The notes beneath the pieces are model-generated. The model did no database searches and had not been told where the DNA came from. It worked only from the letters and a program-made list of their open reading frames with translations. A stretch of 64,000 bases of DNA, taken from the NCBI GenBank assembly GCA_019753175.1, contig JAIELK010000003.1, positions 94,842 to 158,841 on the forward strand, read 5' to 3'. Positions 40,530-50,151 of the stretch are shown in pieces. Source of the stretch: Hyphomonadaceae bacterium (GTDB taxonomy: Bacteria; Pseudomonadota; Alphaproteobacteria; Caulobacterales; Aquidulcibacteraceae). Numbering within the stretch: position 1 is the first letter of the stretch; every line of letters starts with the position of its first letter. A program made the translations under genes and the position numbers.

Positions 40530-42457
40530 TTGCAGAGATCGGCGCATTCGCCACGGCGCTGACGCTCGCGCTTTGCCTTGCGCAAGGCGCCTTAGGGCTG
40601 GCCGCGTCGACACGCGACTCCCGCATGAGCGCGTTGGTTGCTGTGTCGCAAGCGGGCGCGGCGCTCTCCCTGCTCGGGTTTGCGTGCCTTACCTGGTTGT
40701 TCGTGGTGTCGGACTTCTCCGTCGCCGTGGTGGCGGCGAACTCGCACGTCGATAAGCCGATGGTCTACAAGATCGCCGGAACCTGGGGGAACCACGAAGG
40801 CTCGATGCTGATGTGGTGTTTGGTGTCGGCGGTGTTCGGCGCAATTCTGGCGAGCGCACGCGGCGGGCAGGACGCCAAGCTTTGGTCGCGTGCGGTGGGC
40901 GTGCAGGGGTTCGTCACGGCCGGCGCGATCATTTACACGCTTTTTCTCTCGAATCCGTTCGCGCGGCTTGATCCTGCGCCGATGCAAGGCTCGGGGCTCA
41001 ATCCGCTGCTGCAAGACCCCGCGCTCGCCGCGCATCCGCCGATGCTCTATCTCGGTTATGTCGGCTTGAGCATTCCGTTCTCGCTCGCGATCGCAGCCTT
41101 GATTGAAGGGCGCGCCGATCAGGCTTGGGCGAAAGCGCTGCGGCCCTGGACGCTTGCGGCCTGGACCTTCCTCACCATTGGCATCGGCCTTGGCTCGTAC
41201 TGGGCCTATTACGAACTTGGCTGGGGCGGCTGGTGGTTCTGGGACCCGGTCGAGAATGCGAGCTTCATGCCGTGGTTGATCGCCGCCGCGCTGGTGCATT
41301 CCGCGATCGTCACCGAGCGGCGCGGTTCGCTTGCGGGCTGGACCATCCTGCTCGCGATCATGGGCTTTGGTCTCGCGCTGCTCGGCACCTTCCTCGTGCG
41401 CTCGGGCGTGCTCACCTCCGTCCACGCGTTCGCTATCGATCCCCGGCGCGGCATCGCCGTGCTGGTGCTGATGTTCATAGCGCTCGGCGTTGGCTTCGGT
41501 CTCTACGCGGCGCGGGCCCAGAAGCTCGCGCAGCCCAGCGGCTTTGCGGCGGTCAGCCGTGAGAGCATGTTGGTGTGGAACAATTACGGGCTCGCGGTTG
41601 CGGCCGCCGTGGTGTTGATCGGCACGCTCTATCCGCTGCTGGTTGAAGCCGCCGGCGGCGGACTGATTTCCGTTGGGCCTCCGTTCTTCAATATGACGGT
41701 CGTGCCGCTGATGGGCGCGGTGCTGCTGCTGCTGCCCTTGGCGCCGCTGCTGACGTGGCGCATCGGCGACATGCGCGCGGCGTTCACGCGCTTGGCGCCG
41801 GCGGCCGCGCTGGCGATCGCGACGTTGATCGGCGCGCTGATCCTGTCGCAATGGCGCGTGATGCCAGCGATCGGTCTGGCGCTCGGCGCTTGGCTCATCG
41901 CCGGCGGATTGACTTACATTTGGGTGCGGTACCGGCGCGGCGAGGGCGCTGGCTGGGCCAAGTTCGCGGCGTTGCCGCTGGCAGTATGGTCGATGAGCGC
42001 GGCCCATATCGGCGCAGGCGTCTTGACGCTCGGCGCCATCGCCGAGACCGCGTTCCGGATGGAACGCGCTGTCATCCTGTCGCCGAATGAATCGGTGGAG
42101 TTTGCGGATCGGCGCATCACGCTGCTTGAAGTCGGTAACGTCGAGGGCCCCAACTACAGCGCCGCACGGGCGAACTTCCGCGTCGAGCAAGCCGGCGTCG
42201 TCCGTCCGCTCTCGGCCGAGCGCCGTTTCTATCCCACCTCCGACATGCCGACATCGGAGGTGGGCATCCTGCCGAGCATGACCGGCGACCTCTACATTGC
42301 GCTCGGCGAAGCGGTTCGCGAGCAACCCGGCGCGTGGTCGGTTCGACTCTACAAGAACCCACTCGTGCAGCTCATATTCTGGGGCATGATCCTGATGTCG
42401 TTGGGAGGAGCGCTTAGCCTGTGGTCGCTGGCGCGGCGGCGCGGGAGGAACCCATGA
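40526..42457 (+). CDS. ccmF: haem lyase subunit CcmF
   Basis: A 643-residue, roughly 14-helix membrane protein with the WWD domain GWGGWWFWDPVENASFMPWL and the early KIAGTWGNHEGSMLMW segment. A soluble periplasmic region lies near the end, before the last helix. CcmF reduces and transfers haem to apocytochrome c together with CcmH/I. ATG 40526 overlaps the ccmE stop and the stop overlaps ccmH. Confidence 0.95.
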   Translation: MIAEIGAFATALTLALCLAQGALGLAASTRDSRMSALVAVSQAGAALSLLGFACLTWLFVVSDFSVAVVAANSHVDKPMVYKIAGTWGNHEGSMLMWCLVSAVFGAILASARGGQDAKLWSRAVGVQGFVTAGAIIYTLFLSNPFARLDPAPMQGSGLNPLLQDPALAAHPPMLYLGYVGLSIPFSLAIAALIEGRADQAWAKALRPWTLAAWTFLTIGIGLGSYWAYYELGWGGWWFWDPVENASFMPWLIAAALVHSAIVTERRGSLAGWTILLAIMGFGLALLGTFLVRSGVLTSVHAFAIDPRRGIAVLVLMFIALGVGFGLYAARAQKLAQPSGFAAVSRESMLVWNNYGLAVAAAVVLIGTLYPLLVEAAGGGLISVGPPFFNMTVVPLMGAVLLLLPLAPLLTWRIGDMRAAFTRLAPAAALAIATLIGALILSQWRVMPAIGLALGAWLIAGGLTYIWVRYRRGEGAGWAKFAALPLAVWSMSAAHIGAGVLTLGAIAETAFRMERAVILSPNESVEFADRRITLLEVGNVEGPNYSAARANFRVEQAGVVRPLSAERRFYPTSDMPTSEVGILPSMTGDLYIALGEAVREQPGAWSVRLYKNPLVQLIFWGMILMSLGGALSLWSLARRRGRNP

Positions 42458-42840
42458 GTTGGATCGCGTTACTGGCGGCAGCCGCGGCCCCAGCAGTTCT
42501 GGGCGACCCGACCCAGGAAGCGCGCGCCCGCGCCCTCGATCAGGAGATCCGTTGTGTCCAGTGCGAGAACGAGCCGATTGCCCAATCCACGGCCGATATC
42601 GCGCAGGATATGCGCCGCCTCGTGCGAGAGCGCATTGCCGACGGCGATAGCGATGCGGAAATTCGCGCCTATTTTCGCGAGCGTTATGGCGATTTCGTGC
42701 TGTTCCGGCCGCCCTTCGATGAGCGCACGCTGATCCTATGGTTAGCACCCGCCTTACTTGCGGCGGCCGGGCTGGCTGCGGTGTGGGCGCAGCGCCGCCG
42801 CAACCAGGCTGATCTTACCCCCGAGGAAGGCGAACGTTGA
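42454..42840 (+). CDS. ccmH: cytochrome c maturation thiol reductase CcmH/CycL
   Basis: The 128-residue protein has a signal peptide, the redox pair in RCVQCENEPIAQSTADIAQD, a helical domain (RERIADGDSDAEIRAYFRER YGDFVLF) and a C-terminal membrane anchor. It reduces the apocytochrome CXXCH disulfide. The ccmG/dsbE thioredoxin, often between ccmF and ccmH in gammaproteobacteria, is absent here, as in the rhizobial cycHJKL arrangement. Confidence 0.93.
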   Translation: MSWIALLAAAAAPAVLGDPTQEARARALDQEIRCVQCENEPIAQSTADIAQDMRRLVRERIADGDSDAEIRAYFRERYGDFVLFRPPFDERTLILWLAPALLAAAGLAAVWAQRRRNQADLTPEEGER

Positions 42841-43039
42841 CTCGTCGTTAGCCTTGGTTTGCTTATCGATTTTGTCTGCTTTCCAAATAGGATGCGGCGG
42901 CCGTCAGCGCCGGTTGATCGCAACTTCGCCTCAAAGCATATCTAAGCGACGGCCCAAGAAGGTGTGAGGGCTTGCGCGGCCAGGGGTTGCATCCAACGTG
43001 CATGGCCTCTCCCTTCCAGGGCTTATCTCGAGGGTCTGC

Positions 43040-44554
43040 ATGACTGAGGTCGTCACCGTGAAGTTTTTCCGCCGCACCATGATCGCGGGCGCTGCGGCGG
43101 TCGCGCTGGTCGCAGGCTTTGCCGCCGCCCCAACGCTGCTCGCGCGTTCCGCCGAGGCGCAAGAGATCACCGCTGGCGCTGTGAGCGCGCCCGGCGGGGC
43201 CCCGATGAGCTTCGCGGATCTGATTGAGCGTGTGCGCCCGGCGGTGGTGTCCATCTCGGTCCGCCAACGGCCCGACGCGGCGACCGAGCGGTCCACCGAG
43301 GGTCTGCCGCCGGGATTCGAGGAGTTTTTCCGCGGCCGTCCCGGACGCCCGGGTCCAGCGCCGATATCGCTCGGCTCTGGCTTTTTCATCGATCAACAGG
43401 GCACGATCGTCACCAACCACCATGTGGTCCAAGGGGCTGAAGAGATCGTCATCCGCACCAGCGACGGCCGCGAGCTTCAGGCCGACGTCGTCGGCTCCGA
43501 CGAACCGACCGATCTCGCGGTCATCCGCGTGCGTGGCGGCGGCCGCTTCCAGTTCGTGACGTTCGACGACGCCAGCCACCTTCGCGTCGGCGATTGGGTG
43601 GTCGCCGTAGGCAATCCATTCGGTCTTGATGGCACCGCCACGGCAGGCATCGTCTCGGCCGTCGGCCGCCGCGACGCGGGGTCATCGGCCTATGTCGACT
43701 TCCTGCAGATCGACGCGCCGATCAACCGCGGCAATTCCGGCGGCCCGACCTTCGACCTCCATGGGAATGTCGTTGGCGTCAACAGTCAGATTTTGTCGCC
43801 GACTGGCGGCAGCGTGGGCATCGGCTTTGCCATTCCCGCCAACACAGCGCGGTCCGTCGTCGACCAGCTCACGCGCAACGGCCGCGTCACGCGCGGCTGG
43901 CTTGGGGTATCGATCCAGGATGTCGACGAAGACATCGCCCGCAGCCTGGGCCTCGAAGACACGCGCGGCGCTCTCATTGGCGGCATCACCGCCGGCGGTC
44001 CCGCTGAGCGCGCCGGCTTGCAGCAAGGCGACATCGTGCTGAGCTACAACGGCGATCGCATCCAGGATCGGCGCGATTTGACTCAGCGTGTCGGCGCCGC
44101 CGCCGTCAACGCCACCGCGCGCCTCGAAGTGATGCGCAATGGCCAGCGCCGCACCATCAACGTGCGTCTGGGCGAGCGCCCGTCCGAACAAGTGTTGGCG
44201 AGCGCAGCGCCGACGCCGCAAGCGACGCCCGAGCCGCCAGCGCAGCAAGGCGCCGCCCAAGGCGCATTGGGCATGTCGCTACGGCCGCTCACGAACGAAG
44301 ATCGCGATCGTTATCAGCTGGCGGCGAACGAAACCGGTCTTGTGATCACATCGCTCGAGCCGACCAGCGACGCCGCCGAAAAGGCCATTCGCCCCGGTGA
44401 CGTCATTCTGCAGGCCGGGGGACGCAGTGTTCGCTCGTTGCAGGACCTCAACACCGCCGTCGATGCAGCCCAGCGCGCCAACCGCCCGATCCTATTGCAG
44501 GTTGACGGACGGCTTGGACGGCGCTTTGTGGCTGTGGAGCTGGGCGGGAACTAA
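43040..44554 (+). CDS. degP: DegP/HtrA-type periplasmic serine protease
   Basis: This protein of about 504 residues has a signal peptide (IAGAAAVALVAGFAAAPTLL). The protease domain has His in VTNHHVVQ, Asp in PTDLAVIRV and Ser in NRGNSGGPTFD. Two PDZ domains follow (RGWLGVSIQDVDEDIARSLG and ALGMSLRPLTNEDRDRYQLA). It degrades or refolds misfolded envelope proteins. The start is ATG 43040; GTG 43058 is an alternative. It heads a likely operon with a two-component pair and glnE, suggesting envelope-stress control. Confidence 0.92.
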   Translation: MTEVVTVKFFRRTMIAGAAAVALVAGFAAAPTLLARSAEAQEITAGAVSAPGGAPMSFADLIERVRPAVVSISVRQRPDAATERSTEGLPPGFEEFFRGRPGRPGPAPISLGSGFFIDQQGTIVTNHHVVQGAEEIVIRTSDGRELQADVVGSDEPTDLAVIRVRGGGRFQFVTFDDASHLRVGDWVVAVGNPFGLDGTATAGIVSAVGRRDAGSSAYVDFLQIDAPINRGNSGGPTFDLHGNVVGVNSQILSPTGGSVGIGFAIPANTARSVVDQLTRNGRVTRGWLGVSIQDVDEDIARSLGLEDTRGALIGGITAGGPAERAGLQQGDIVLSYNGDRIQDRRDLTQRVGAAAVNATARLEVMRNGQRRTINVRLGERPSEQVLASAAPTPQATPEPPAQQGAAQGALGMSLRPLTNEDRDRYQLAANETGLVITSLEPTSDAAEKAIRPGDVILQAGGRSVRSLQDLNTAVDAAQRANRPILLQVDGRLGRRFVAVELGGN

Positions 44555-44563
44555 GGAGGCTTC

Positions 44564-45232
44564 ATGCGAGTGCTTCTCGTTGAAGACGACCCAGACATGG
44601 CCGAGAACGTTCGTGCGTCTCTGACCGCGGATGGTCACGTCGTCGATTTGGCCGGCGATGGCGAACTCGGACAATCCATTGCGCTTGAGGGCGGCTACGA
44701 CGTCATCGTTCTCGACCGGATGTTGCCCAAGAAGCACGGCGTATCGGTGGTGAAGGATCTTCGCGAGCAAGGCGTGTCGACGCCGGTGCTGATCCTGTCG
44801 GCGCTGCATGACGAGGATCACCGTGTGGAAGGCCTCAACGCCGGCGCCAACGACTATTTGGGCAAGCCATTCTCGACCCGCGAATTGCTCGCGCGCGTAC
44901 GCGCCCTGTGGCATGGACGCGATCGGGCCGTGCAAACGAAGCTCTCGGTCGGCGATCTTGAGATGGATCTCTTGGCGCGCACCGTGAAGCGCAGCGGCAA
45001 GAAGCTTGATCTTCAGCCGCGTGAGTTCCGCCTGCTTGAGTATCTCATGCGCAATGCAGGCCACACGGTGACCCGTAAGATGCTGCTTGAGAACGTCTGG
45101 GATTATCATTTCGACCCGCAAACGAACGTCATCGACGTCCACATTTCGCGGTTGCGGTCGAAAATAGATCGCGAATTCGGCCAGTCGCTTTTGCATACGG
45201 TGCGAGGATCAGGTTATCGACTGGAGGCATGA
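44564..45232 (+). CDS. OmpR-family response regulator
   Basis: A 222-residue regulator with a receiver (VEDDPDMAENVRASL, acceptor Asp in VIVLDRMLPKKHGV, Lys in LGKPFSTRELLARV) and an OmpR winged helix ending HTVRGSGYRLEA. It lies nine bases after the degP stop behind a GGAGG site, and overlaps the following kinase by four bases. It probably works with that kinase on the adjacent protease. Confidence 0.92.
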   Translation: MRVLLVEDDPDMAENVRASLTADGHVVDLAGDGELGQSIALEGGYDVIVLDRMLPKKHGVSVVKDLREQGVSTPVLILSALHDEDHRVEGLNAGANDYLGKPFSTRELLARVRALWHGRDRAVQTKLSVGDLEMDLLARTVKRSGKKLDLQPREFRLLEYLMRNAGHTVTRKMLLENVWDYHFDPQTNVIDVHISRLRSKIDREFGQSLLHTVRGSGYRLEA

Positions 45233-46635
45233 GGCCAAGCCTCGCGCTTCTTCGCACCACCACGTTCCGGCTCGCCCTCGCGCAAGCCGGATTGGTGCTG
45301 TCGCTGGTGCTGGCGCTTCTGGCCTATGTCTACTTCGCCACGGTGGGCGAACTGCGGCGTGCGTCCGACGCCCTGGCCGATCAGGAGTATGCACTGCTCG
45401 AGCGCGCCTACGCCGAGGGCGGCATACGCCGGCTCGACCAGGAGGTGGTCGAGCGGGCAGCCAGTGACAGCCCTTTCCTCTATGTGCTCGCCGAAAACAA
45501 TGGCGCGGTGATCGCAGGCGATTTCCAGCAATTGCCCGTGCTGCCGGACAACGCGTCGGATCGCGTGGATTTCAATTTCGAACGCGCAGAGGGCGATGAC
45601 GTGACACGCGGGCGCGCGCGGGGACGCATCGGTCGGCTCCTCAACGGACCGATCCTGCTGGTGGCGCGCGACCTGAATGACGCCGCCGGGATATCCGGCC
45701 GCATCACCCGTGTCCTTTGGACCATCGCCGTATTCGGCATCATCATATCGATCGCGGCCGGGCTCATCGGCGCATGGTTCGCGGCGCGGCGCGTCGAAGC
45801 GCTGGCAAACACCGCGCGAGATGTCATGGCTGGCGATATGCGCCGCCGTGCGCCAGTGCGCGGCGAAGGCGACGAGTACGACTCGCTCGCGGAGTCCTTG
45901 AACGCCATGCTCGATCGTCTTGAGCGGCTCATGCACATCTCACGCACCGCCGGCGACGCCATTGCGCACGATCTACGCTCTCCGCTGACACGCTTTCGCT
46001 ACAAGCTCGAAGCGGCGCTCGATACGCCGCCGGATACACAGGCCGACCGCGAGGCGTTGCGCAAAGCGCTAGAGGAAGCCGACGGCTTGTTGGACACCTT
46101 CGCCGCGATCTTGAAGCTTGCGCGCGTCGAAGCCAACGCAAGCTGGCGTTTCGAACGATTCGATGCGAGCGCGATCTTGCAGGAATTGATCGAGTTTTAT
46201 GAGCCGGCTGCTGAAGAGCAGGGCCGCACCTTGAGTGGCGCCGTGGAACCCAATCTCGTGATCCGGGGTGAACCGGGTTTGTTCACTCAGGCGGTGTCGA
46301 ACTTGATCGAGAATGCGTTGAAGTACACGCACGCTGGCGGGCGCGTCGAAGTGCTCGCGTCGCGCCGTGCGGACGGTCTCATAGAGGTCCGGGTCATGGA
46401 CGATGGCCCCGGCATCGCGCCCGCGGACCGCGATCGCGCGGTCGAGCGCTTCGTCCGGCTCGAGACCGCGCGCTCGACGCCAGGGGCGGGGCTTGGCCTC
46501 AGCCTCGTCGCGGCGGTGGCGCGGCTGCACAAGGGAGGCTTGCACTTGCGCGATGGTCTGGGAGACGGGGAACACCGCGGACTGGGCGCTGCGCTTGTGC
46601 TGCCAGCCGATGCAACGCCGGCGGCGGCGCACTGA
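45229..46635 (+). CDS. sensor histidine kinase (HAMP, HisKA)
   Basis: The 468-residue kinase has membrane helices at about residues 14-36 and 165-187, a periplasmic domain between them, and HAMP (AARRVEALANTARDVMAGDM). The His box is DAIAHDLRSPLTRFRYKLE, with N box NLIENALKYTHAGG, DDGPGIAPAD and GAGLGLSLVAAVARLH. The 'AHDLRSPL' His box is typical of the CusS/QseC-like group. It shares a junction with the regulator upstream and with glnE downstream (TGATG). Confidence 0.92.
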   Translation: MRPSLALLRTTTFRLALAQAGLVLSLVLALLAYVYFATVGELRRASDALADQEYALLERAYAEGGIRRLDQEVVERAASDSPFLYVLAENNGAVIAGDFQQLPVLPDNASDRVDFNFERAEGDDVTRGRARGRIGRLLNGPILLVARDLNDAAGISGRITRVLWTIAVFGIIISIAAGLIGAWFAARRVEALANTARDVMAGDMRRRAPVRGEGDEYDSLAESLNAMLDRLERLMHISRTAGDAIAHDLRSPLTRFRYKLEAALDTPPDTQADREALRKALEEADGLLDTFAAILKLARVEANASWRFERFDASAILQELIEFYEPAAEEQGRTLSGAVEPNLVIRGEPGLFTQAVSNLIENALKYTHAGGRVEVLASRRADGLIEVRVMDDGPGIAPADRDRAVERFVRLETARSTPGAGLGLSLVAAVARLHKGGLHLRDGLGDGEHRGLGAALVLPADATPAAAH

Positions 46636-49451
46636 TGGCCAGCGACGGCACGGACTGGGGCGCGGCGATAGCCCTGGCCGCGGAGAACGCCCCTTACTTG
46701 AAGCGCCTGATCGAACGCCAACCCCAGCGCGTTGAACAGCTCGTTGCCGCGGGGCCGCGGCCAATAGTCGACGAGGCGCTCACGCTCGCGCGTTCGATTG
46801 AGCGCGCGCCGCCCGCGCTCGACGACGGCATGAAAACACTGCGCCAGGCCAAAGCAGCGGTTCACCTTGCGACCGCTATCGCCGATCTCGGGCGCGCTTG
46901 GCCGCTTGCACATATCACCGGCGCGCTGACTGAGTTTGCCGATGCGGCGTTGCGCGCCGCGTTGTTCCTGGCGGCGCAGGAAAGCGCTGCGCGTGGGGAC
47001 TTGGTGCTGCCTGAGCATCACCCCGCCCGGGGCCCTGTGCCCGGGATTGTGCTAGTGGCCATGGGCAAGATGGGTGCGGGCGAGCTCAATTATTCGAGTG
47101 ACATCGACTTCTCGGTGTTCTTCGACGCTGAGCAATTGGCGCAGGCGAAAGCGCGTGAACCGCGGGTCGCGGCCGTGCGTCTGGTCGCGCCCCTGGTGCG
47201 CGCACTCGAGGAGGTCACCGCTGACGGTTACGTCTTCCGCACCGATCTGAGGCTTCGCCCGGATCCGGGCTCGACGCCGGTTGCAGTCTCGATCGCGTCC
47301 GCCGAGCACTATTATCAAACGCTGGGTCAGAACTGGGAGCGCGCCGCGTTCATCAAAGCGCGGGCGGCGGCTGGCGATAGCGAGTGCGGGCGCGCATTTC
47401 TTGCTTCGCTTGAGCCGTTCATCTGGCGCAAGCATCTCGACTTTGCCGCCGTCGAGGATGTGCACTCGATCAAGCGGCAGATCCTGTCGGCGCACAAGAG
47501 CGCCGACCTGGGCGACCCTGTGTTCGACGTCAAGCTTGGGCGCGGCGGCATCCGCGACATCGAGCTGTTCGCGCAAACGCAGCAGCTCATCTTGGGCGGT
47601 CGGAATAAAAATCTGCGCGTGCGCGGGACGATCGAGGCGCTCGACGCGCTGACGGAGTCCGGTGCGATCGTCTCGGCCTCGCGCGATGCGCTCGCGCGCG
47701 CCTACGGGTTTTTCCGCGAGGTTGAGCACCGCATCCAAATGCTGGAGGATGCGCAAACACACCGCGTGCCCGTCGATCCCGAGGTTCGCGCGCACGTCGC
47801 GGCGCTCGCCGGTTTTGCCGATCTCGCTGCCTTTGACGCTGCTCTAGTGGAGCAGCGCGCAATCGTCGCTGAAATCGATCATCAATTGTTCGGGCGCGGC
47901 GCAAGCCTCGCCGATCCGCTCGGCAGCCTCATTTTTACAGGCGTTGAAGACCATCAGGAGACGCTCGACACGATCGCCAAGCTTGGTTTCCAGAACGCCG
48001 TTTCCGTCAGCCAGAGCATTCGCGGCTGGCACCATGGCCGCATCCGCGCCATGCGCTCGGAGCGCGCCCGCGAACTGCTCACACGACTGACGCCAAAGCT
48101 GTTGCGCGCGCTTTCTGGCGCCGGCGATCCGGATCACGCTTTCTCCCGGTTCTCGGCCTTTTTCTCCGCCCTGACATCGGGCGTGCAGGTTTTGGCGCTA
48201 CTCGACGCGCGGCCCGCCTTGCTTGACATGCTAGCGCGTCTGCTCAGCGTGGCGCCTCGCCTCGCTGACACGCTGGCGCAGCGTCCAGCGCTGCTCGACA
48301 CCTTGATTGAGCCGCGTTTTGCGGCGCCGTTCACTGAAGACGCCTCCGACGCCCTCTCCGAGGACTTGGCCGACCGCCTGCGCGACGTGGCCGACTTCGA
48401 AGCGCGCATGAACACGGCGCGCCGCTTCCATCGCGAGGAGCGGTTTCGCATCGGCGTGCAGGTGTTGGAAGAACGTGTTGCGCCGATCGCCGCGGGGTCT
48501 GCGTTTACGCGGCTTGCGGAAGTGTGCGTCATGGCCATGGTGGATGCCGCCCAGGCCGAGACCGAGCGGTTGTTTGGACCGCAGCCCGGTTGTTATGCCG
48601 TGTTTGCGCTCGGCAAGTTCGGCGGCAGCGAACTCACCGACACCTCCGATCTTGACATCATGCTTGTGTATGACGCGGCCGCTGACGCAGCGGGCTCGTC
48701 AGCGCCGGACTATTACGCGCGACTGACTCAGCGCCTGATTAGCGCGCTGTCGGCGCCGACGGAGGAGGGTGCGCTCTACGAGATCGACACGAAGTTGCGG
48801 CCCTCAGGTTCGAAGGGCCCCGTGGCGGTGCGGCTCTCCTCTTTCCAACGCTATTACGTTGAGGAGGCATGGACCTGGGAGTTGCAAGCGTTGACCCGCC
48901 TGCGTCCTGTGGCTGGCGACGCATCGCTCAGCGACACGGTGATGCGCATGGCGCATGAAACGCTGATGCGCCGGCGTGACGCAGCGAAGACGCTTGCGGA
49001 CGTCGCCGCCATGCGTGCGCGCATGGACGCTGAGCGCCCGGCGAAATCAGCTTGGGATCTGAAACTCGTCCCCGGGGGGCTGACTGACATAGAATTCGTG
49101 GTCCAGGCGCTGCAGCTCATTCACGCCGCCGACGCGCCGGACGTGCTCTCGCCCAACACGGGCGCTGCCTTGGCGCGTCTCGCCGCAGCCGGGTGTCTCG
49201 ACGCTGACGTCGCTACGCGGCTGCATGATGGTTGGCGGCTGTGGACCGAGCTGCAGCAGGTTTTGCGCCTATGCATGGATAATGAGCTCGGCCCCGGCGA
49301 CGCGCCCGGACCGTTGCAGCGTCGGTTAACGTCCTTGCTGCGGGCGGATGATCTCGAGTCTGCGTTGCGCGGCCGGCAGGGCGCTCTCCGCGCCGACTTT
49401 GTACGCCTCATTGGTTCGGTCAGCGACGGAACGAAGCTGTCCGGCCGTTAA
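46635..49451 (+). CDS. glnE: glutamine synthetase adenylyltransferase/adenylyl-removing enzyme
   Basis: A 938-residue bifunctional enzyme with two nucleotidyltransferase domains. The N-terminal adenylyl-removing domain has GKMGAGELNYSSDIDFSVFF near residue 140. The C-terminal adenylyltransferase domain has GKFGGSELTDTSDLDIMLVY near residue 660. Each carries the G-S-x-DxD metal motif, and each is followed by a GlnD-like helical bundle. It controls glutamine synthetase by adenylylation in response to PII and glutamine. It overlaps the kinase stop (TGATG). Confidence 0.96.
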   Translation: MASDGTDWGAAIALAAENAPYLKRLIERQPQRVEQLVAAGPRPIVDEALTLARSIERAPPALDDGMKTLRQAKAAVHLATAIADLGRAWPLAHITGALTEFADAALRAALFLAAQESAARGDLVLPEHHPARGPVPGIVLVAMGKMGAGELNYSSDIDFSVFFDAEQLAQAKAREPRVAAVRLVAPLVRALEEVTADGYVFRTDLRLRPDPGSTPVAVSIASAEHYYQTLGQNWERAAFIKARAAAGDSECGRAFLASLEPFIWRKHLDFAAVEDVHSIKRQILSAHKSADLGDPVFDVKLGRGGIRDIELFAQTQQLILGGRNKNLRVRGTIEALDALTESGAIVSASRDALARAYGFFREVEHRIQMLEDAQTHRVPVDPEVRAHVAALAGFADLAAFDAALVEQRAIVAEIDHQLFGRGASLADPLGSLIFTGVEDHQETLDTIAKLGFQNAVSVSQSIRGWHHGRIRAMRSERARELLTRLTPKLLRALSGAGDPDHAFSRFSAFFSALTSGVQVLALLDARPALLDMLARLLSVAPRLADTLAQRPALLDTLIEPRFAAPFTEDASDALSEDLADRLRDVADFEARMNTARRFHREERFRIGVQVLEERVAPIAAGSAFTRLAEVCVMAMVDAAQAETERLFGPQPGCYAVFALGKFGGSELTDTSDLDIMLVYDAAADAAGSSAPDYYARLTQRLISALSAPTEEGALYEIDTKLRPSGSKGPVAVRLSSFQRYYVEEAWTWELQALTRLRPVAGDASLSDTVMRMAHETLMRRRDAAKTLADVAAMRARMDAERPAKSAWDLKLVPGGLTDIEFVVQALQLIHAADAPDVLSPNTGAALARLAAAGCLDADVATRLHDGWRLWTELQQVLRLCMDNELGPGDAPGPLQRRLTSLLRADDLESALRGRQGALRADFVRLIGSVSDGTKLSGR

Positions 49452-49556
49452 GGTCGCTAGGGAGCACGGTTCATGGGTGTGATTTTGGTTTGTGCGCGGG
49501 CGGCGGAATCGGCGTTAGGGAGGGTCTGATCGTCGAGCGAGAAGGGCTGAGCGCGC

Positions 49557-50132
49557 ATGGTAGACCCGGACGCCGAGTACGTCCGGAAAGCTGCGGAGGG
49601 CGATACGCTCGCCGCATCGGCGCTGGTGCGCCGGCACTTGCCCCGCATGGTCGGGTTTGCGCGGCGCATGCTGAACGATGCGACCGAGGCCGAAGACGTG
49701 GCGCAGGAAGTGTTCTTGCGTGCCTGGCGCGAGGCGCCGAACTGGAGGCCGGGCGCGGCGAAGTTCGAGACCTGGATGCACCGGGTGGCGCTCAATCTCT
49801 GCTACGACCGGCTGCGCAGGCGGCGCGAAACGCCGGACGCCGACGCGGGGCTGGCGGTCGCCGATCCGGCGCCGCTGCCAAGCGATGCCTGGCTGGCGCA
49901 GCAGCGCGCGGCGAGGGTGCAAGCGGCGCTCGCGCAATTGCCGGATCGCCAACGCGCCGCGATCACCCTTGTTCACTTCCAAGACTGCAGCAACATCGCC
50001 GCAGCGGACATGCTGGAGGTGAGCGTCGAGGCGTTAGAATCTTTGTTGGCGCGCGGGCGGCGCACGCTGAAGGCCGCGCTCGCGGATGTCGCGCAAGACT
50101 TGATGGGCGGCGCCGATGGGCCGTCGTCATGA
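49557..50132 (+). CDS. ECF-type RNA polymerase sigma factor
   Basis: This 191-residue sigma factor has region 2 (GFARRMLNDATEAEDVAQEV, FLRAWREAPNW, TWMHRVALNLCYDRLRR) and region 4 (ALAQLPDRQRAAITLVHFQD, AADMLEVSVEALESLLARGR). It belongs to the metal/oxidative-stress-type ECF sigmas linked to Alphaproteobacteria. ATG 49557 has GAAGGG upstream. It is followed after 19 bases by a putative anti-sigma gene and a periplasmic sensor-like gene, suggesting a stress-response unit. Confidence 0.9.
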   Translation: MVDPDAEYVRKAAEGDTLAASALVRRHLPRMVGFARRMLNDATEAEDVAQEVFLRAWREAPNWRPGAAKFETWMHRVALNLCYDRLRRRRETPDADAGLAVADPAPLPSDAWLAQQRAARVQAALAQLPDRQRAAITLVHFQDCSNIAAADMLEVSVEALESLLARGRRTLKAALADVAQDLMGGADGPSS

Positions 50133-50151
50133 TGATAAGGAAGGGGCGCGT

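Noticed and set aside
40592..42748. 718-codon minus-strand open frame opposite ccmF
   Set aside because: CcmF is clearly encoded on the plus strand (WWD motif, membrane helices). The antisense product is a charged low-complexity sequence.
42841..43039. Possible small gene or RNA in the 200-base gap before degP
   Set aside because: No frame with a ribosome site and coding bias, and no strong hairpin; most likely only the degP promoter region.
49505..49534. GGAAT ... CGTC as an autoregulated ECF promoter before the sigma gene
   Set aside because: The gap is 21 bases, longer than the usual 16-17, so the match is probably fortuitous.
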